DNA of 64,000 bases from Microbacterium sp. SL75 (GCF_026625865.1 NZ_CP113067.1:2666001-2730000), one strand, 5' to 3'. Positions 46,833-55,885 are shown, numbered from the stretch's first letter. Notes: a model not told the origin generated them from the sequence alone. Numbers and translations are program-made.

Positions 46833-47468
46833 TCAGACCTCGGTCGGCCGCGTCGTGAGCTGCAGCAGCCCTTCGCCGGTGGTCGACAGTGCGCCGATGA
46901 CGGCGGGGGAGGACTGCACCTCCTGGATGAGCGAACGGTAGGCCGTGGTCACCGGACCGCGGCGCACCGGGTCGGCCGCACCGTGCGCGAGGACACGGGG
47001 GATGAGCACCGTTCCGCCGGCGCGCACGAGGCGCAGACCGTGCTCGACGTACTCGATGACGCCCTCGGGGTCGGCGTCGATGAAGACGATGTCGTACGAC
47101 GCCTCGTTCATGCGCGGCAGGACGTCGGAGGCCCGACCGGTGATGAACCGGGCGCGCGCGGCGGGTACGCGGGCGTCGATGAACGCGGAGCGGGCGGCCC
47201 CGAGGTGCTCCGGCTCGCTGTCGATCGTCGTGATCGTCGCACGGGGCGAGCCGTGCAGCAGCCACAGGCCCGAAACTCCGCCTCCGGTGCCGACCTCGAC
47301 GATGTTGAGAGCACGGGATGCCGCCGAGATCACGGCCGCCTGGGCTCCGACCGCGGGGCTGATCGGCGCCGCTCCGAGCTCGAGCGCGTGCGCCCGGGCG
47401 CGAGCGATGTGCTCGGGCTCGACCGTCGACTCCTGCACGAACCGTTCGTTCGCCTCATGACCGCTCAC
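46833..47468 (-). CDS. SAM-dependent O-methyltransferase, Rv1220c type
   Basis: 211 aa, class I fold. The SAM-binding motif is IVEVGTGGGVSGLWLL, followed by TIDSEPEHLGAARSAF and YDIVFIDADPEGVIEYVEHG, the arrangement of metal-dependent O-methyltransferase_3 proteins. The natural substrate is unknown. GAGGAGG precedes the GTG at 47468. Divergent from tatB; in M. tuberculosis sigE, rseA and htrA lie between the corresponding genes, but here only 72 bases do. Confidence 0.88.
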   Translation of the reverse strand: MSGHEANERFVQESTVEPEHIARARAHALELGAAPISPAVGAQAAVISAASRALNIVEVGTGGGVSGLWLLHGSPRATITTIDSEPEHLGAARSAFIDARVPAARARFITGRASDVLPRMNEASYDIVFIDADPEGVIEYVEHGLRLVRAGGTVLIPRVLAHGAADPVRRGPVTTAYRSLIQEVQSSPAVIGALSTTGEGLLQLTTRPTEV

Positions 47469-47528
47469 GTGGACCTCCTCAGATCAGGCTAGACGGCCGA
47501 TGGTCGCTCGCCCCCTAGGCGAGGCCGG

Positions 47529-47534
47529 TAATCT
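47529..47534 (+). promoter_or_regulatory. -10 box of tatB (leaderless)
   Basis: TAATCT, 6 bases before the ATG at 47541. Confidence 0.55.
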
Positions 47535-47540
47535 GGTCCC

Positions 47541-47912
47541 ATGTTCTTCGGCCTCACGATCGAGAAGCTGATGCTGATCGGCGTGATCGCAGCGGTCCTC
47601 GTCGGCCCCGAGCGCCTCCCGCGCTACGCGGAGGCGTTGGCCAAGTTCACCAAGCGTGCGAAAGAGACGCTTCAGGGTGCGCGCACGCGGATGCGCGACG
47701 AGATGGGCCCGGAGTTCGACGACGTCGACTGGAAGAAGCTCGACCCGCGTCAGTACGACCCGCGCCGCATCATCCGCGAGGCGCTGCTCGACGACACCCC
47801 GACGGCGACCATGCGTGCCGCGGGCGCCGCCGCTCTCGCAGCGCGCGAGAAACCGGCATCCACCCCCTTCGTGGCGGGCGAGCTCCCGCCGTTCGACGAC
47901 GAGGCGACCTGA
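47541..47912 (+). CDS. tatB: twin-arginine translocase subunit TatB
   Basis: 123 aa. One N-terminal membrane segment (about 4-20), then the conserved hinge VGPERLPRYAEALAKF and an amphipathic, charged helix. The C-terminal part is Ala-rich and not conserved. With TatC it recognises folded proteins that carry twin-arginine signals; tatA and tatC are not in the window. The frame after the hinge is highly charged, as in TatB and unlike the shorter TatA. Confidence 0.88.
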   Translation: MFFGLTIEKLMLIGVIAAVLVGPERLPRYAEALAKFTKRAKETLQGARTRMRDEMGPEFDDVDWKKLDPRQYDPRRIIREALLDDTPTATMRAAGAAALAAREKPASTPFVAGELPPFDDEAT

Positions 47913-47940
47913 CGCGGATTCCGGCGGCTGCCCCGGGCGG

Positions 47941-47965
47941 AGGTCCCTGAGGCTGTCGAAGAGGC
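47941..47965. repeat. single REP-like sequence
   Basis: AGGTCCCTGAGGCTGTCGAA followed by GAGGC resembles a CCCTGAGC-CTGTCGAAG repeat that I recall from many high-GC genomes. Only one copy is present here, so the call rests on memory. Confidence 0.3.
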
Positions 47966-47995
47966 CGGAACTGGTCGGGGCGGCGTCAGACCGCG

Positions 47996-48081
47996 TGTCA
48001 CCAGAACAGGGGATGTCACCGGAACAGGCCGATCCGCCACGAATGGCCCTGTTCTCGTGGCGTCGCCCTGTTCTCGTGGCG
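47996..48081. repeat. GAACAGG direct and inverted repeats before mrp
   Basis: TGTCACCAGAACAGGGGA and TGTCACCGGAACAGGCC follow each other. Then CCCTGTTCTCGTGGCG occurs twice (48047-48062, 48066-48081) in inverted relation to the GAACAGG part. The 254-base gap 47913-48166 has no supported gene. Confidence 0.7.
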
Positions 48082-48166
48082 GGAGCGGCTCGCCGTGGCG
48101 GCGCGGCGGAGAGTGCGATCCGGATGCCGTGGCCCGGGGTCGCACCGTGACGGGTGGCGGCGAGGG

Positions 48167-49315
48167 TCAGACGTTCAGGCGGAGCGCTTTGCCCGCGAGA
48201 CCCCGCGGGCGCACGGCCAATGCCGAGGCGGCGGCGTCGATCGCGCGAGCGGCAGGGTCGTCGGGCTGCGACAGGACCACGGGTCGTCCGTCGTCACCGC
48301 CGGCGCGGAGCGCGGGGCTGAGCGGCACGGATGCCAGCAGTGGCACGCGCACGTCGTCGCTCGACAGGGCGCGTGCCACCTCCTCGCCGCCGCCCGCGCC
48401 GAACAGGTCGAGCACGGTGCCGTCGGGGAGGGTCATGGCCGCCATGTTCTCGATCACCCCGATCGGATGCTGGCCGGTCTGGCGTGCGACGAGCCCCGAG
48501 CGGACGGCCACCTCGGCGGCCGCCGCCTGCGGGGTCGTGACGACCAGCACATCGGCATGGGGGAGCAGCTGCCCCACCGAGATCGCGACGTCGCCCGTGC
48601 CCGGAGGCATGTCGAGCAGCAGCACGTCGAGGTCGCCGAAGAACACGTCGGTGAGGAACTGCTGAACGGTGCGGTGCAGCATCGGTCCGCGCCAAGCGAC
48701 GGCTCCCGCGGCGTCCTCTCCGGGTCGCCGCAGGAACATGCCGATCGAGATGACCTTCACCCCGTACGCCACGGGTGGCAGGATCAGGTCGTCGAGCTTG
48801 GTGGGGGCCGGCGGCAGGCCGTCGTCGTCGACGAGGCCGAGAAGGCCCGGGATCGAGAATCCGTGCACGTCCGCGTCGATCAGCCCGACGCGAAGCCCCT
48901 TCGCCGCGAGCGCCACGGCGAGGTTCGCGGTGATGGTCGACTTGCCCACTCCGCCCTTACCGCTCGTGACGGCGATCACGCGCGTGAGCGAGTCCGGGCC
49001 GAAAGGCATCTCGCGCTTCGCGCGCCCACCGCGCAGCTTCTCGGTGAGGGCCTTGCGCTCGTCGGGCGACATCACCCCGACCCGCACGTCGACCGCGTCG
49101 ATGCCGGCGACCGAGGCCGCGGCATCCCGGACGTCTCTTTCGATGCGATCCGCGGCGGGGCAGCCGACGATCGTCAGGGCGATGCCCACCTCGGCGGACG
49201 CACCCGAGACCGTGATCTCGCGCACCATGTCGAGCTCGCCGAGCGGCCGTCGTAGTTCCGGATCGGTGACGGCGGCGACCGCTCGGCGAACGCTCTCGGC
49301 GAGGGCGTCGGTCAC
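48167..49315 (-). CDS. mrp: Mrp/ApbC-type iron-sulfur cluster carrier ATPase
   Basis: 382 aa. The N-terminal MIP18 (DUF59)-like domain (1-95) is followed by a P-loop ATPase with AVTSGKGGVGKSTITANLAV, DADVHGFSIPGLLG and LDMPPGTGDVAIS. It carries and inserts iron-sulfur clusters into target proteins. The usual CxxC of many Mrp proteins is not obvious at the C-terminal part, where NMAAM stands at the position of NMS-type sequences. The GTG at 49315 overlaps the DUF1003 stop as GTGA. It forms a unit with the two genes upstream. Confidence 0.93.
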   Translation of the reverse strand: MTDALAESVRRAVAAVTDPELRRPLGELDMVREITVSGASAEVGIALTIVGCPAADRIERDVRDAAASVAGIDAVDVRVGVMSPDERKALTEKLRGGRAKREMPFGPDSLTRVIAVTSGKGGVGKSTITANLAVALAAKGLRVGLIDADVHGFSIPGLLGLVDDDGLPPAPTKLDDLILPPVAYGVKVISIGMFLRRPGEDAAGAVAWRGPMLHRTVQQFLTDVFFGDLDVLLLDMPPGTGDVAISVGQLLPHADVLVVTTPQAAAAEVAVRSGLVARQTGQHPIGVIENMAAMTLPDGTVLDLFGAGGGEEVARALSSDDVRVPLLASVPLSPALRAGGDDGRPVVLSQPDDPAARAIDAAASALAVRPRGLAGKALRLNV

Positions 49316-49839
49316 GAGGCGGGCCGAGGAGCGTCGTCGTGGTCGTCGAGGCGCTCGAGCGCCGCTTTCAGTTCGGCGCGCAGCGTGTCCTTCGTGATGA
49401 CCTCGTCGGTCAGGTCGCGCACGGCCATGCGCAGCGCCACGATCTCGCGGGCGAGGTACTCGGTGTCGGCGAGGTTTCGCTCGGCACGCTGACGGTCCTG
49501 CTCGATCTGCACGCGGTCGCGGTCGTCCTGTCGGTTCTGCGCGAGCAGGATCAGGGGAGCGGCGTACGAGGCCTGGAGCGAGAGCACGAGCGTCAGCGCG
49601 GTGAAGCCGATCGCTGCGGAGTCGAAACGCAACTCGTCGGGCGCGATCGAGTTCCAGCCCATCCACACCACGCAGAACAGCGTCAGCGACAGCAGGAAGG
49701 TGGGCGTCCCCATCGCGCGGGCGACCCACTCGGTGAACCGTCCGAAGCGGTCGCGCGAGGGCTGCGGAGCGCGCGGGGCCAGGACGCCGGTGCGGCCGCG
49801 CGGGGCGTCGAGAGCGGGCTTGCGGTTGTTGCGTGCCAT
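49312..49839 (-). CDS. DUF1003 membrane protein
   Basis: 175 aa. A basic N-terminal tail (about 1-30), two membrane segments (about 50-70 and 85-105) with FTEWVARAMGTPTFLLSLTLF and NSIAPDELRFD, then a charged coiled-coil-like C-terminal helix (LAQNRQDDRDRVQIEQDRQ). The family is common in bacteria and its function is unknown. It sits between mrp and the CBS-domain gene, as in M. tuberculosis (Rv1231c, recalled). The ATG overlaps the upstream stop by one base. Confidence 0.88.
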   Translation of the reverse strand: MARNNRKPALDAPRGRTGVLAPRAPQPSRDRFGRFTEWVARAMGTPTFLLSLTLFCVVWMGWNSIAPDELRFDSAAIGFTALTLVLSLQASYAAPLILLAQNRQDDRDRVQIEQDRQRAERNLADTEYLAREIVALRMAVRDLTDEVITKDTLRAELKAALERLDDHDDAPRPAS

Positions 49840-51158
49840 CAGCGCCTCCTCGGGGTCTGCGGGGTGATCTGGGGGATGCTCGCGGTCGCGGTGGACCTCG
49901 TGGTCGTCCGGGGTCTCGGATCGTCGCTGTCGTGCGTGCGCCAGTCGTCGGGCAGCAGGTAGTCGAGCACGTCGTCGACGCTCACGCAGCCGACGAGGCG
50001 GTGCGCCTGATCGACCACGGGCAGCGACACGAGGTTGTAGCTCGCGAGCAGACGGGCGACCTCGGCCGCGGTGGCGTCTGCGGTGACCGGCTCGAGCGTG
50101 TCGTCGATAATCGCGCCCAGGCGCTCGTGCGGCGGGTAACGCAGCATGCGCTGGAAGTGGACCGTGCCGAGCAGACGCCCGGTGGGCGTCTCGTACGGGG
50201 GCAGGGTGATGAAGACGGATGCCGCGAGGGCGGGGTGCAGCTCGTGCCGCCGGATGAGGGCCAGGGCCTCGGCCACCGTCGCGTCGGCCGAGAGCACGAT
50301 GGGCTCCGGCGTCATGAGACCACCCGCGGTGTCGGGGCCGTATTGCAGGAGGGCGCGGACGTCGTCGGCCTCTTCCGGCTCCATGAGGTCGAGCAGCTGC
50401 TCGGAGCGCGACTCGGGGAGCTGACCGAGAAGGTCGGCCGCGTCGTCGGGCTCCATGGCATCGAGGATGTCGGCGGCGCGTTCGTCCCCGAGCTGCTCGA
50501 GGATGTGCACCTGCTCGTCCTCGGGCATCTCCTCGAGGGCGTCGGCCAGGCGGTCGTCGCTCAGCTCTTCGGCGACCTCGATGAGGCGCTCCTCGGGAAG
50601 ATCGAGCAGCGTGTTGGCGAGGTCGGCCGGCTTGAGCTCGGAATAGGTCGCAACCAGCTGCTCGGCGGACTGCGCCTCGCCGGGCGTCTGGTTCTCGCGC
50701 ACCTCGCCCCACGCGGCGAAGGTCGTCGCGCCCTTGGCGAAGGGCGACGCGCTCGTGCGCGGGCGGCGGAGGAACAGCTGCCCCACATCCCACTCGCCCA
50801 GGCGGTTGCGCTCGATCGCGACGTCCTCGATCACGGCGGTGCCGGAACCGTCGACGAGGCGCACGCGACGGCCGAGCATCTCCGCCATGACACGCACCTC
50901 GCCCCCGCGCTGTTGGAAGCGGCGCACGTTGATCAGGCCGGTCGTGATGACCTGACCGGCCTGTATGGAGGTGACGCGCCCGATGGACACGAACACATGT
51001 CGCCGTCCGGGAATCTCGACGACGAGCCCCACGACGCGCGGCGCGGCGGACGCGCGGTAGATCACCACGACGTCGCGCACCTTACCCAGACGGTCTCCCG
51101 CCGGGTCGAACACCGTGCAGCCCGCCAAGCGGGCGACGAATACCCTTTGCGTGCTCAC
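49839..51158 (-). CDS. MgtE-N and CBS domain protein with PRC-barrel-like start
   Basis: 439 aa, cytoplasmic. The first about 130 residues include a PRC-barrel-like part (VFDPAGDRLGKVRDVVVIYR). An MgtE N-terminal superhelix with repeated L-x-E-x-P segments follows (DLPEERLIEVAEEL, EMPEDEQVHILEQL, DLMEPEEADDVRALLQYG), then two CBS domains (about 270-410). It resembles the cytoplasmic regulatory half of MgtE magnesium channels but has no membrane channel domain. The GTG at 51158 has TACGCT 6 bases upstream on the minus strand. Its role in Mg2+ sensing is an inference. Confidence 0.85.
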   Translation of the reverse strand: MSTQRVFVARLAGCTVFDPAGDRLGKVRDVVVIYRASAAPRVVGLVVEIPGRRHVFVSIGRVTSIQAGQVITTGLINVRRFQQRGGEVRVMAEMLGRRVRLVDGSGTAVIEDVAIERNRLGEWDVGQLFLRRPRTSASPFAKGATTFAAWGEVRENQTPGEAQSAEQLVATYSELKPADLANTLLDLPEERLIEVAEELSDDRLADALEEMPEDEQVHILEQLGDERAADILDAMEPDDAADLLGQLPESRSEQLLDLMEPEEADDVRALLQYGPDTAGGLMTPEPIVLSADATVAEALALIRRHELHPALAASVFITLPPYETPTGRLLGTVHFQRMLRYPPHERLGAIIDDTLEPVTADATAAEVARLLASYNLVSLPVVDQAHRLVGCVSVDDVLDYLLPDDWRTHDSDDPRPRTTTRSTATASIPQITPQTPRRR

Positions 51159-51164
51159 TGGACC

Positions 51165-51170
51165 AGCGTA
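51165..51170 (-). promoter_or_regulatory. -10 box of the CBS-DUF1003-mrp operon (leaderless)
   Basis: TACGCT on the minus strand, 6 bases before the GTG at 51158. Confidence 0.5.
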
Positions 51171-51229
51171 GTCCGCACCTCCTATGCAACACCGGTGGAA
51201 CGGTCAGGCGCGCGTGACAGGATGGTGAA

Positions 51230-51979
51230 ATGAGTATGTTCGCGCAGCGTCCGGGTGCCGGCCGCGACGAGGTCGGCGAGAAGATCGCCTCGTTCCCGAC
51301 CTACGAGCAGGCGCAGAAGGCCGTGTCCTCTCTCATCGCCGGAGAAGTACCCGCTCGCGACATCGCGATCGTCGGCTCGGGTCTGCGTTCCATCGAGCGC
51401 ATCACCGGCAAGCTCGGCTACGCCACGGCGGCCCGCTCGGGAGCGCTGAACGGCCTCATGCTCGGCCTGCTGTTCGCTTTCATCTTTGTGCTCGGGATGC
51501 CGACCGTGCAGATCTCCGCCTTCGTCGGCGTTCTGCTGGTCGGTATGGCGCTCGGCATGATCCTCAGCATCGGCACGTATTCGATCGTGCGCCGACGTCG
51601 GGACTTCGCCTCGGTCATGCAGGTCACCGCCGACCACTACGACGTGTGCGTCGCGGCCCCGAGCGTCCACAAGGCCCGCGGGATCGTCGGCCCCTCGGGT
51701 GCCGGCACCGGTCGCAGCGTTGCCTCGCGCCCGGCGGCGCCCGACACCTCCCCGCCGCAGTACGGCGAGCGCGTTGCCCCGGGCACGGCCGCGCCGGTCG
51801 CCCCTCCGCGTCCGCCCGCGCCGACTCAGGCCCCCGCCCCGCGCGACGACGAGCCGCCGCGGTTCGGCGAGCGGATCGCGCCGCCGGCTGAGCGCCCCGC
51901 GGACGACCAGCGAGACGCCGAGCGTCCCGCCGACGCTCGCGACGGCTCCGACGAGCACCCCGCCCCCACCGAGCGGTGA
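51230..51979 (+). CDS. membrane protein with general-stress-protein-17M-like start
   Basis: 249 aa. The N-terminal about 60 residues (IASFPTYEQAQKAVSSL, then GEVPARDIAIVGSGLRSIER) resemble the general stress protein 17M domain. Two membrane segments (about 75-120) follow. The C-terminal about 100 residues are disordered, rich in Pro, Ala and Asp, and contain the repeated motif PQYGERVAP/PRFGERIAP twice. Similar proteins lie next to MgtE-type CBS genes in actinomycetes. CAGGAT lies 5 bases before the ATG as a possible -10. The stop overlaps the next start as GTGA. Confidence 0.75.
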   Translation: MSMFAQRPGAGRDEVGEKIASFPTYEQAQKAVSSLIAGEVPARDIAIVGSGLRSIERITGKLGYATAARSGALNGLMLGLLFAFIFVLGMPTVQISAFVGVLLVGMALGMILSIGTYSIVRRRRDFASVMQVTADHYDVCVAAPSVHKARGIVGPSGAGTGRSVASRPAAPDTSPPQYGERVAPGTAAPVAPPRPPAPTQAPAPRDDEPPRFGERIAPPAERPADDQRDAERPADARDGSDEHPAPTER

Positions 51980-52644
51980 GCGCCGAGCCCGTCCGCATCG
52001 CCGTCGCGCTGCCGACGGGCGACACCGAGGTGTCGGGGCTGTGGTCCGCTGCCCCCGACTCCTCGGCGACCGTCGCTTTGGCGCACGGGGCGGGCGCCGG
52101 CATGGAACACCCGTTCTTGACGGGTCTCTCCGATGCGCTGGTGACCGAGGGGGTCTCGGTCCTGCGATTCGTGTTCCCCTACGTCGAGGCGGGCCGGCGT
52201 ATGCCCGGACCCGCCGCGCACGCCCTCGCCACCTGGGTCGGCGTGCAGGCCTGGCTCGCTTCAGCCGAGCCCGGACCCTTCACCGCCGCGGGTAAGTCGT
52301 ACGGCGGGCGCATGGCATCCGTCGCCGCCGCCGAGGGTGTGATCTCTCCCGCGGGCCTGGCGTACCTGGGCTATCCGCTGCATCCGCCGGGGCGACCCGA
52401 GAAGCCGCGCCGCGAGCACCTCCCGCGCATCACGGTGCCCCAGCTCTTCGTCGAGGGCGAGAACGACCCGTTCATCGATCCGCGGGAGCAGTTCGAAGAG
52501 GTGGTCGCGTCGTGCCAGGACGCCCGCGTGCACTGGGTCGCCGGCGGCAATCACTCCTTCGAAGTCAAAGGCGCGCGCCGCCCGGCCGACGAGATCGGCG
52601 CCGGGCTGGCGAGCGTCGTCGCCGGGTTCGCGCGGGGGGTTTAG
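51976..52644 (+). CDS. alpha/beta-hydrolase of the KANL3/Tex30-like type
   Basis: 222 aa. VALAHGAGAGMEHPFLTGLS near residue 35 gives the oxyanion turn. The nucleophile Ser is in FTAAGKSYGGRMASVAA; LFVEGENDPFID holds the acid and VAGGNHSFEV the histidine. The set matches the small dienelactone-hydrolase-like family annotated as KANL3/Tex30. The substrate is unknown. The GTG start overlaps the preceding stop. It converges on the gamma-glutamyltransferase gene. Confidence 0.82.
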   Translation: MSAEPVRIAVALPTGDTEVSGLWSAAPDSSATVALAHGAGAGMEHPFLTGLSDALVTEGVSVLRFVFPYVEAGRRMPGPAAHALATWVGVQAWLASAEPGPFTAAGKSYGGRMASVAAAEGVISPAGLAYLGYPLHPPGRPEKPRREHLPRITVPQLFVEGENDPFIDPREQFEEVVASCQDARVHWVAGGNHSFEVKGARRPADEIGAGLASVVAGFARGV

Positions 52645-52649
52645 CCGCG

Positions 52650-54425
52650 TCAGCGACCGGCGGCGTACCCCTGCGCACCGCGCGGGTTCGCGGCTGCCCA
52701 CAGCAGTCCGTCGGTGTCGCGACCGACCGCGCTGACGCGCCCGAGAGCCCAGTCCCCGGCCCGGCGCACGCGGTGTCCGCGCCGCTCGAGGCCGGCGATC
52801 AGGTCTTCGCCCAGGCGATCTTCTACCACCGCTCCCGCCGGCGACCACGTGCGCGGCCAGAACGAGTCGACGAGCGCCGTGGTGTGCAGGGTCGGGGCAT
52901 CGATCGCCTGTTGCGGGGAGTAGCCGCCGACGAGCAGGCGCAGCAGCACGGGGAGCTGCCACTGGTCTTGCTGGTCGCCGCCGGGGGAGCCGAGCGCGAC
53001 GACCTCGTCGCCGCGCGTCAGCAACGTCGGGGTGAGGGTGGTCCGCGGGCGGCGACCGGGAACGAGGGATGCCGGGTGCCCGGGCTCCAGCACCACCATC
53101 TGCAGTCGCGTGCCCAGGCAGAACCCGAGTTCGGGGACGGTGGGGGAGGACTGCAGCCAGCCGCCGGACGGGGTGGCCGAGATCGCGTTGCCCCAGCGAT
53201 CGATCACGTCGAGGTGGCAGGTGTCCCCTCGGGTCTGGCCCGAGCGATCGACCGTCGGTTCCCCCGTGGACCCGGACGCGACCCGCTGCGTCGTGCGCAG
53301 CGGAGGCAGGACCGGCTCGCGACCATCGGGGGAGCCGGGGCGAAGTTCGGCGGAGGCATCCGGCCCGAGGAGGGCGCGCCGTGTCGCGACGTACTCGTCG
53401 CTCAGCAGGGCGGCGGCCTCTGCGGCTTCGTCGGTGTCGCCGAACCACGCATCGCGATCGGCATAGGCGAGCTTCTGCGCCTCGAGCAGCAGGTGCGCCC
53501 CCTCCACCGAGCCGGGATCCACGTCGTCCGCGTCCTCGATCAGACGGAGCGTGTGGAGCAGAGCTGGTCCCTGCGACCAGGCGCCCGCCTTGAACACGTC
53601 CCATCCGCGGAACGACACCGACACGGCGGTTTCGAACGACGCGCGCCACGACGCGAGGTCTGCGGTCGTCAGGATGCCGGGATGATCGCCGCCATCGGCG
53701 TGCCGGTGCGGCTCGTGCAGGAACGTCGCCGCCCGGGGGAGCACCTCGCTCATCCAGCGCTCGCGCGCGGCGTCGATACGCGACTCCCGGTCGGCGGCGT
53801 CATGGCCCGCGGCCACGAGCGAGTCGAGCACATCGGCCCACGCCGTATTGCGGACCAGCGTGTCGGGTGCGGGCGGCTCGCCGGTCGGCATCCACTGGTC
53901 TTTCGACGAAGACCAATGGTCGCGGAACAGGTCGGCGACGCGGCCGATCGTGGCGGCGGCTCCCGCGACTAGCGGGTGTCCGTCGCGCGCGTAGCCCGTG
54001 GCGAAGGAGAGGACGTCGGCGAGCTCCCACGTGCCGTGATCGCGCAGCAGCAGCAACCACGCGTCGACGCCGCCGGGCACTGTCGCCGCGAGGCCGCCCG
54101 AGCCCGGGACCAGGTCGAGCCCGCGTCCGAGGAAGTGCTCGATGGTGGCGGCGGCCGGTGCCGGGCCCTGACCCATGAGAACGACGGGCTCAGCCGCTCC
54201 GGCCGGTCGCACGAGGGCGACCAGGTCACCCCCGGGGCCGTTCAGGTGCGGCTCGACGAGGTGCAGCACGAAGCCGGCCGCGACGGCGGCGTCGAACGCG
54301 TTTCCTCCGCGCTCGAGCACCGCCTGCGCGGTGGCCGTCGCCGTCCAATGCGTCGACGCCGACATCCCGAAGGTGCCTCGCAGCGTCGGCCGGGTGGTGA
54401 ACGATGCCGGCGGCGTGAACGTCAT
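52650..54425 (-). CDS. gamma-glutamyltransferase family protein
   Basis: 591 aa N-terminal-nucleophile hydrolase homologue. The large-subunit part has ERGGNAFDAAVAAGFVLHLV and GPGGDLVALVR. The autocleavage Thr is probably that of RGDTCHLDVIDRWGNAISAT, aligning with TTHxSVxD in typical enzymes. The GSPGGDQQDQWQLPVLLRLL stretch matches the C-terminal substrate loop. There is no signal peptide, so it is probably cytoplasmic and may use substrates other than glutathione, which these bacteria lack. The start overlaps the aminopeptidase stop as ATGA. Confidence 0.88.
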   Translation of the reverse strand: MTFTPPASFTTRPTLRGTFGMSASTHWTATATAQAVLERGGNAFDAAVAAGFVLHLVEPHLNGPGGDLVALVRPAGAAEPVVLMGQGPAPAAATIEHFLGRGLDLVPGSGGLAATVPGGVDAWLLLLRDHGTWELADVLSFATGYARDGHPLVAGAAATIGRVADLFRDHWSSSKDQWMPTGEPPAPDTLVRNTAWADVLDSLVAAGHDAADRESRIDAARERWMSEVLPRAATFLHEPHRHADGGDHPGILTTADLASWRASFETAVSVSFRGWDVFKAGAWSQGPALLHTLRLIEDADDVDPGSVEGAHLLLEAQKLAYADRDAWFGDTDEAAEAAALLSDEYVATRRALLGPDASAELRPGSPDGREPVLPPLRTTQRVASGSTGEPTVDRSGQTRGDTCHLDVIDRWGNAISATPSGGWLQSSPTVPELGFCLGTRLQMVVLEPGHPASLVPGRRPRTTLTPTLLTRGDEVVALGSPGGDQQDQWQLPVLLRLLVGGYSPQQAIDAPTLHTTALVDSFWPRTWSPAGAVVEDRLGEDLIAGLERRGHRVRRAGDWALGRVSAVGRDTDGLLWAAANPRGAQGYAAGR

Positions 54426-55885
54426 CGCGACAGCCGGGCGATCCACTCCTCGACCTCGTCGGCCGTGCGGGGGATGCCTGCCGACAGGTTCACCGGACCG
54501 TCTGCCGTCATGACGATGTCGTCCTCGATGCGCGCGCCGATGCCGCGGTACTCCTCGGGGACGGTGAGGTCGTCGATCTGGAAGTACAGGCCGGGCTCGA
54601 TCGTGAACGCCATGCCGGGCTCGAGCAGACCGTCGTAGTACATGTCGCGACGGGCCTGGGCGCAGTCGTGGACGTCGATTCCGAGGTGGTGGCTCGTGCC
54701 GTGCACCATGTAGCGACGGTGCTGGCCGCCCTTGTCGGCGTCGAGGGCCTCCTCGGCCGTGACGGGAAGCAGGCCCCACTCGGCGACGCGCGCGGCGATG
54801 ACCTCCATCGCGGCCTCGTGCAGGCGCCGGAACGGTACGCCGACCTTCGCGGCGGCGAAGGAGGCGTCTGCGGCCTCGCGGACCGTCTCGTAGATGCGGC
54901 GCTGGATGTCGGTGAAGGTGCCCGAGACCGGCAGCGTGCGGGTGATGTCCGCGGTGTAGAGGCTGTCGACCTCGACGCCGGCGTCGACGAGGATCAGATC
55001 TCCGGGCTTGACCGCGCCGTCGTTGCGCGTCCAGTGCAGGTAACAGGCGTGCGGGCCCGAGGCGGCGATGGTGTCGTAGCCGACGCTGTTGCCGTCGGAG
55101 CGGGCGCGCTGGTGGAACACGCCCTCGACCAGACGCTCGCCGCGCGGGTGCGCGATGATGCGGGGGAGCTCGGCGACGATGTCGTCGAACCCGCGGCCGG
55201 TCACCTCGACGGCCAGGGCCAGCTCGGCGAGCTCGTACTCGTCCTTCACCAGGCGCAGCTCCGAGACGAACCGGGTGACCTCGTCGTCGTCGCCGACCGT
55301 GCGGTCGTTCTCGCCGACCTGGAAGTCCTCGAGGTGCGCGGTGGCCAGGTCCAGATCGGCGGCGACGCCGTCGAGGGCGGGGCGGGGGCCGATCCAGAAC
55401 TCGCCGACCGTGGCATCCGAGTAGAACTCCGCCGTGGTGCGGTCGGCACGCTCGCGGAAGTACAGCACGGCCTCGTGACCGTCGTCACGCGGTTCGAAGA
55501 CGAGGACGGCGTCGGGCTCGGCGTCGCTGCCCCAGCCGGTGAGGTGTGCGAAGGCGGAGTGCGCGCGGAAGGGGTAGTCGGTGTCGTTGCTGCGCTGCTT
55601 CAGCCCACCGGCGGGTACGACGACGCGCTGGCCGAGAAAGGCCTCCGATACGCGGGCTCGGCGACGTGCAGCCCAGGCGGCCTGCTCGCGCGGCTCGGGG
55701 AGCGCGGCGGGGTGCTCGGCCCACCCGGTCGAGATCGTGTCGAGGAATCCGCGCGGGAACGGGGCCTTGCGGTTGCTGGGGGCGTCGAGCTCGACGTCCG
55801 CGGACTGCGGTTCGGCAGTCTGCGATTCGGGGATCTGAGGCTCGGCGGTCGTCGCGGTCGTGTCGCTGGTGGAGGGGGCGTCCAT
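54422..55885 (-). CDS. pepP: Xaa-Pro aminopeptidase (M24 aminopeptidase P)
   Basis: 487 aa. An acidic, Ser/Thr/Pro-rich N-terminal tail of about 45 residues precedes the aminopeptidase P N-terminal domain. The M24 'pita-bread' domain holds the metal ligands in VDAGVEVDSLYTADITRTLP, MVHGTSHHLGIDVHD, AFTIEPGLYF and GIGARIEDDIVMT. It removes N-terminal residues ahead of proline. The ATG at 55885 is preferred since the frame upstream has unlikely composition. Coupled to the gamma-glutamyltransferase gene, which suggests peptide catabolism. Confidence 0.92.
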   Translation of the reverse strand: MDAPSTSDTTATTAEPQIPESQTAEPQSADVELDAPSNRKAPFPRGFLDTISTGWAEHPAALPEPREQAAWAARRRARVSEAFLGQRVVVPAGGLKQRSNDTDYPFRAHSAFAHLTGWGSDAEPDAVLVFEPRDDGHEAVLYFRERADRTTAEFYSDATVGEFWIGPRPALDGVAADLDLATAHLEDFQVGENDRTVGDDDEVTRFVSELRLVKDEYELAELALAVEVTGRGFDDIVAELPRIIAHPRGERLVEGVFHQRARSDGNSVGYDTIAASGPHACYLHWTRNDGAVKPGDLILVDAGVEVDSLYTADITRTLPVSGTFTDIQRRIYETVREAADASFAAAKVGVPFRRLHEAAMEVIAARVAEWGLLPVTAEEALDADKGGQHRRYMVHGTSHHLGIDVHDCAQARRDMYYDGLLEPGMAFTIEPGLYFQIDDLTVPEEYRGIGARIEDDIVMTADGPVNLSAGIPRTADEVEEWIARLSR

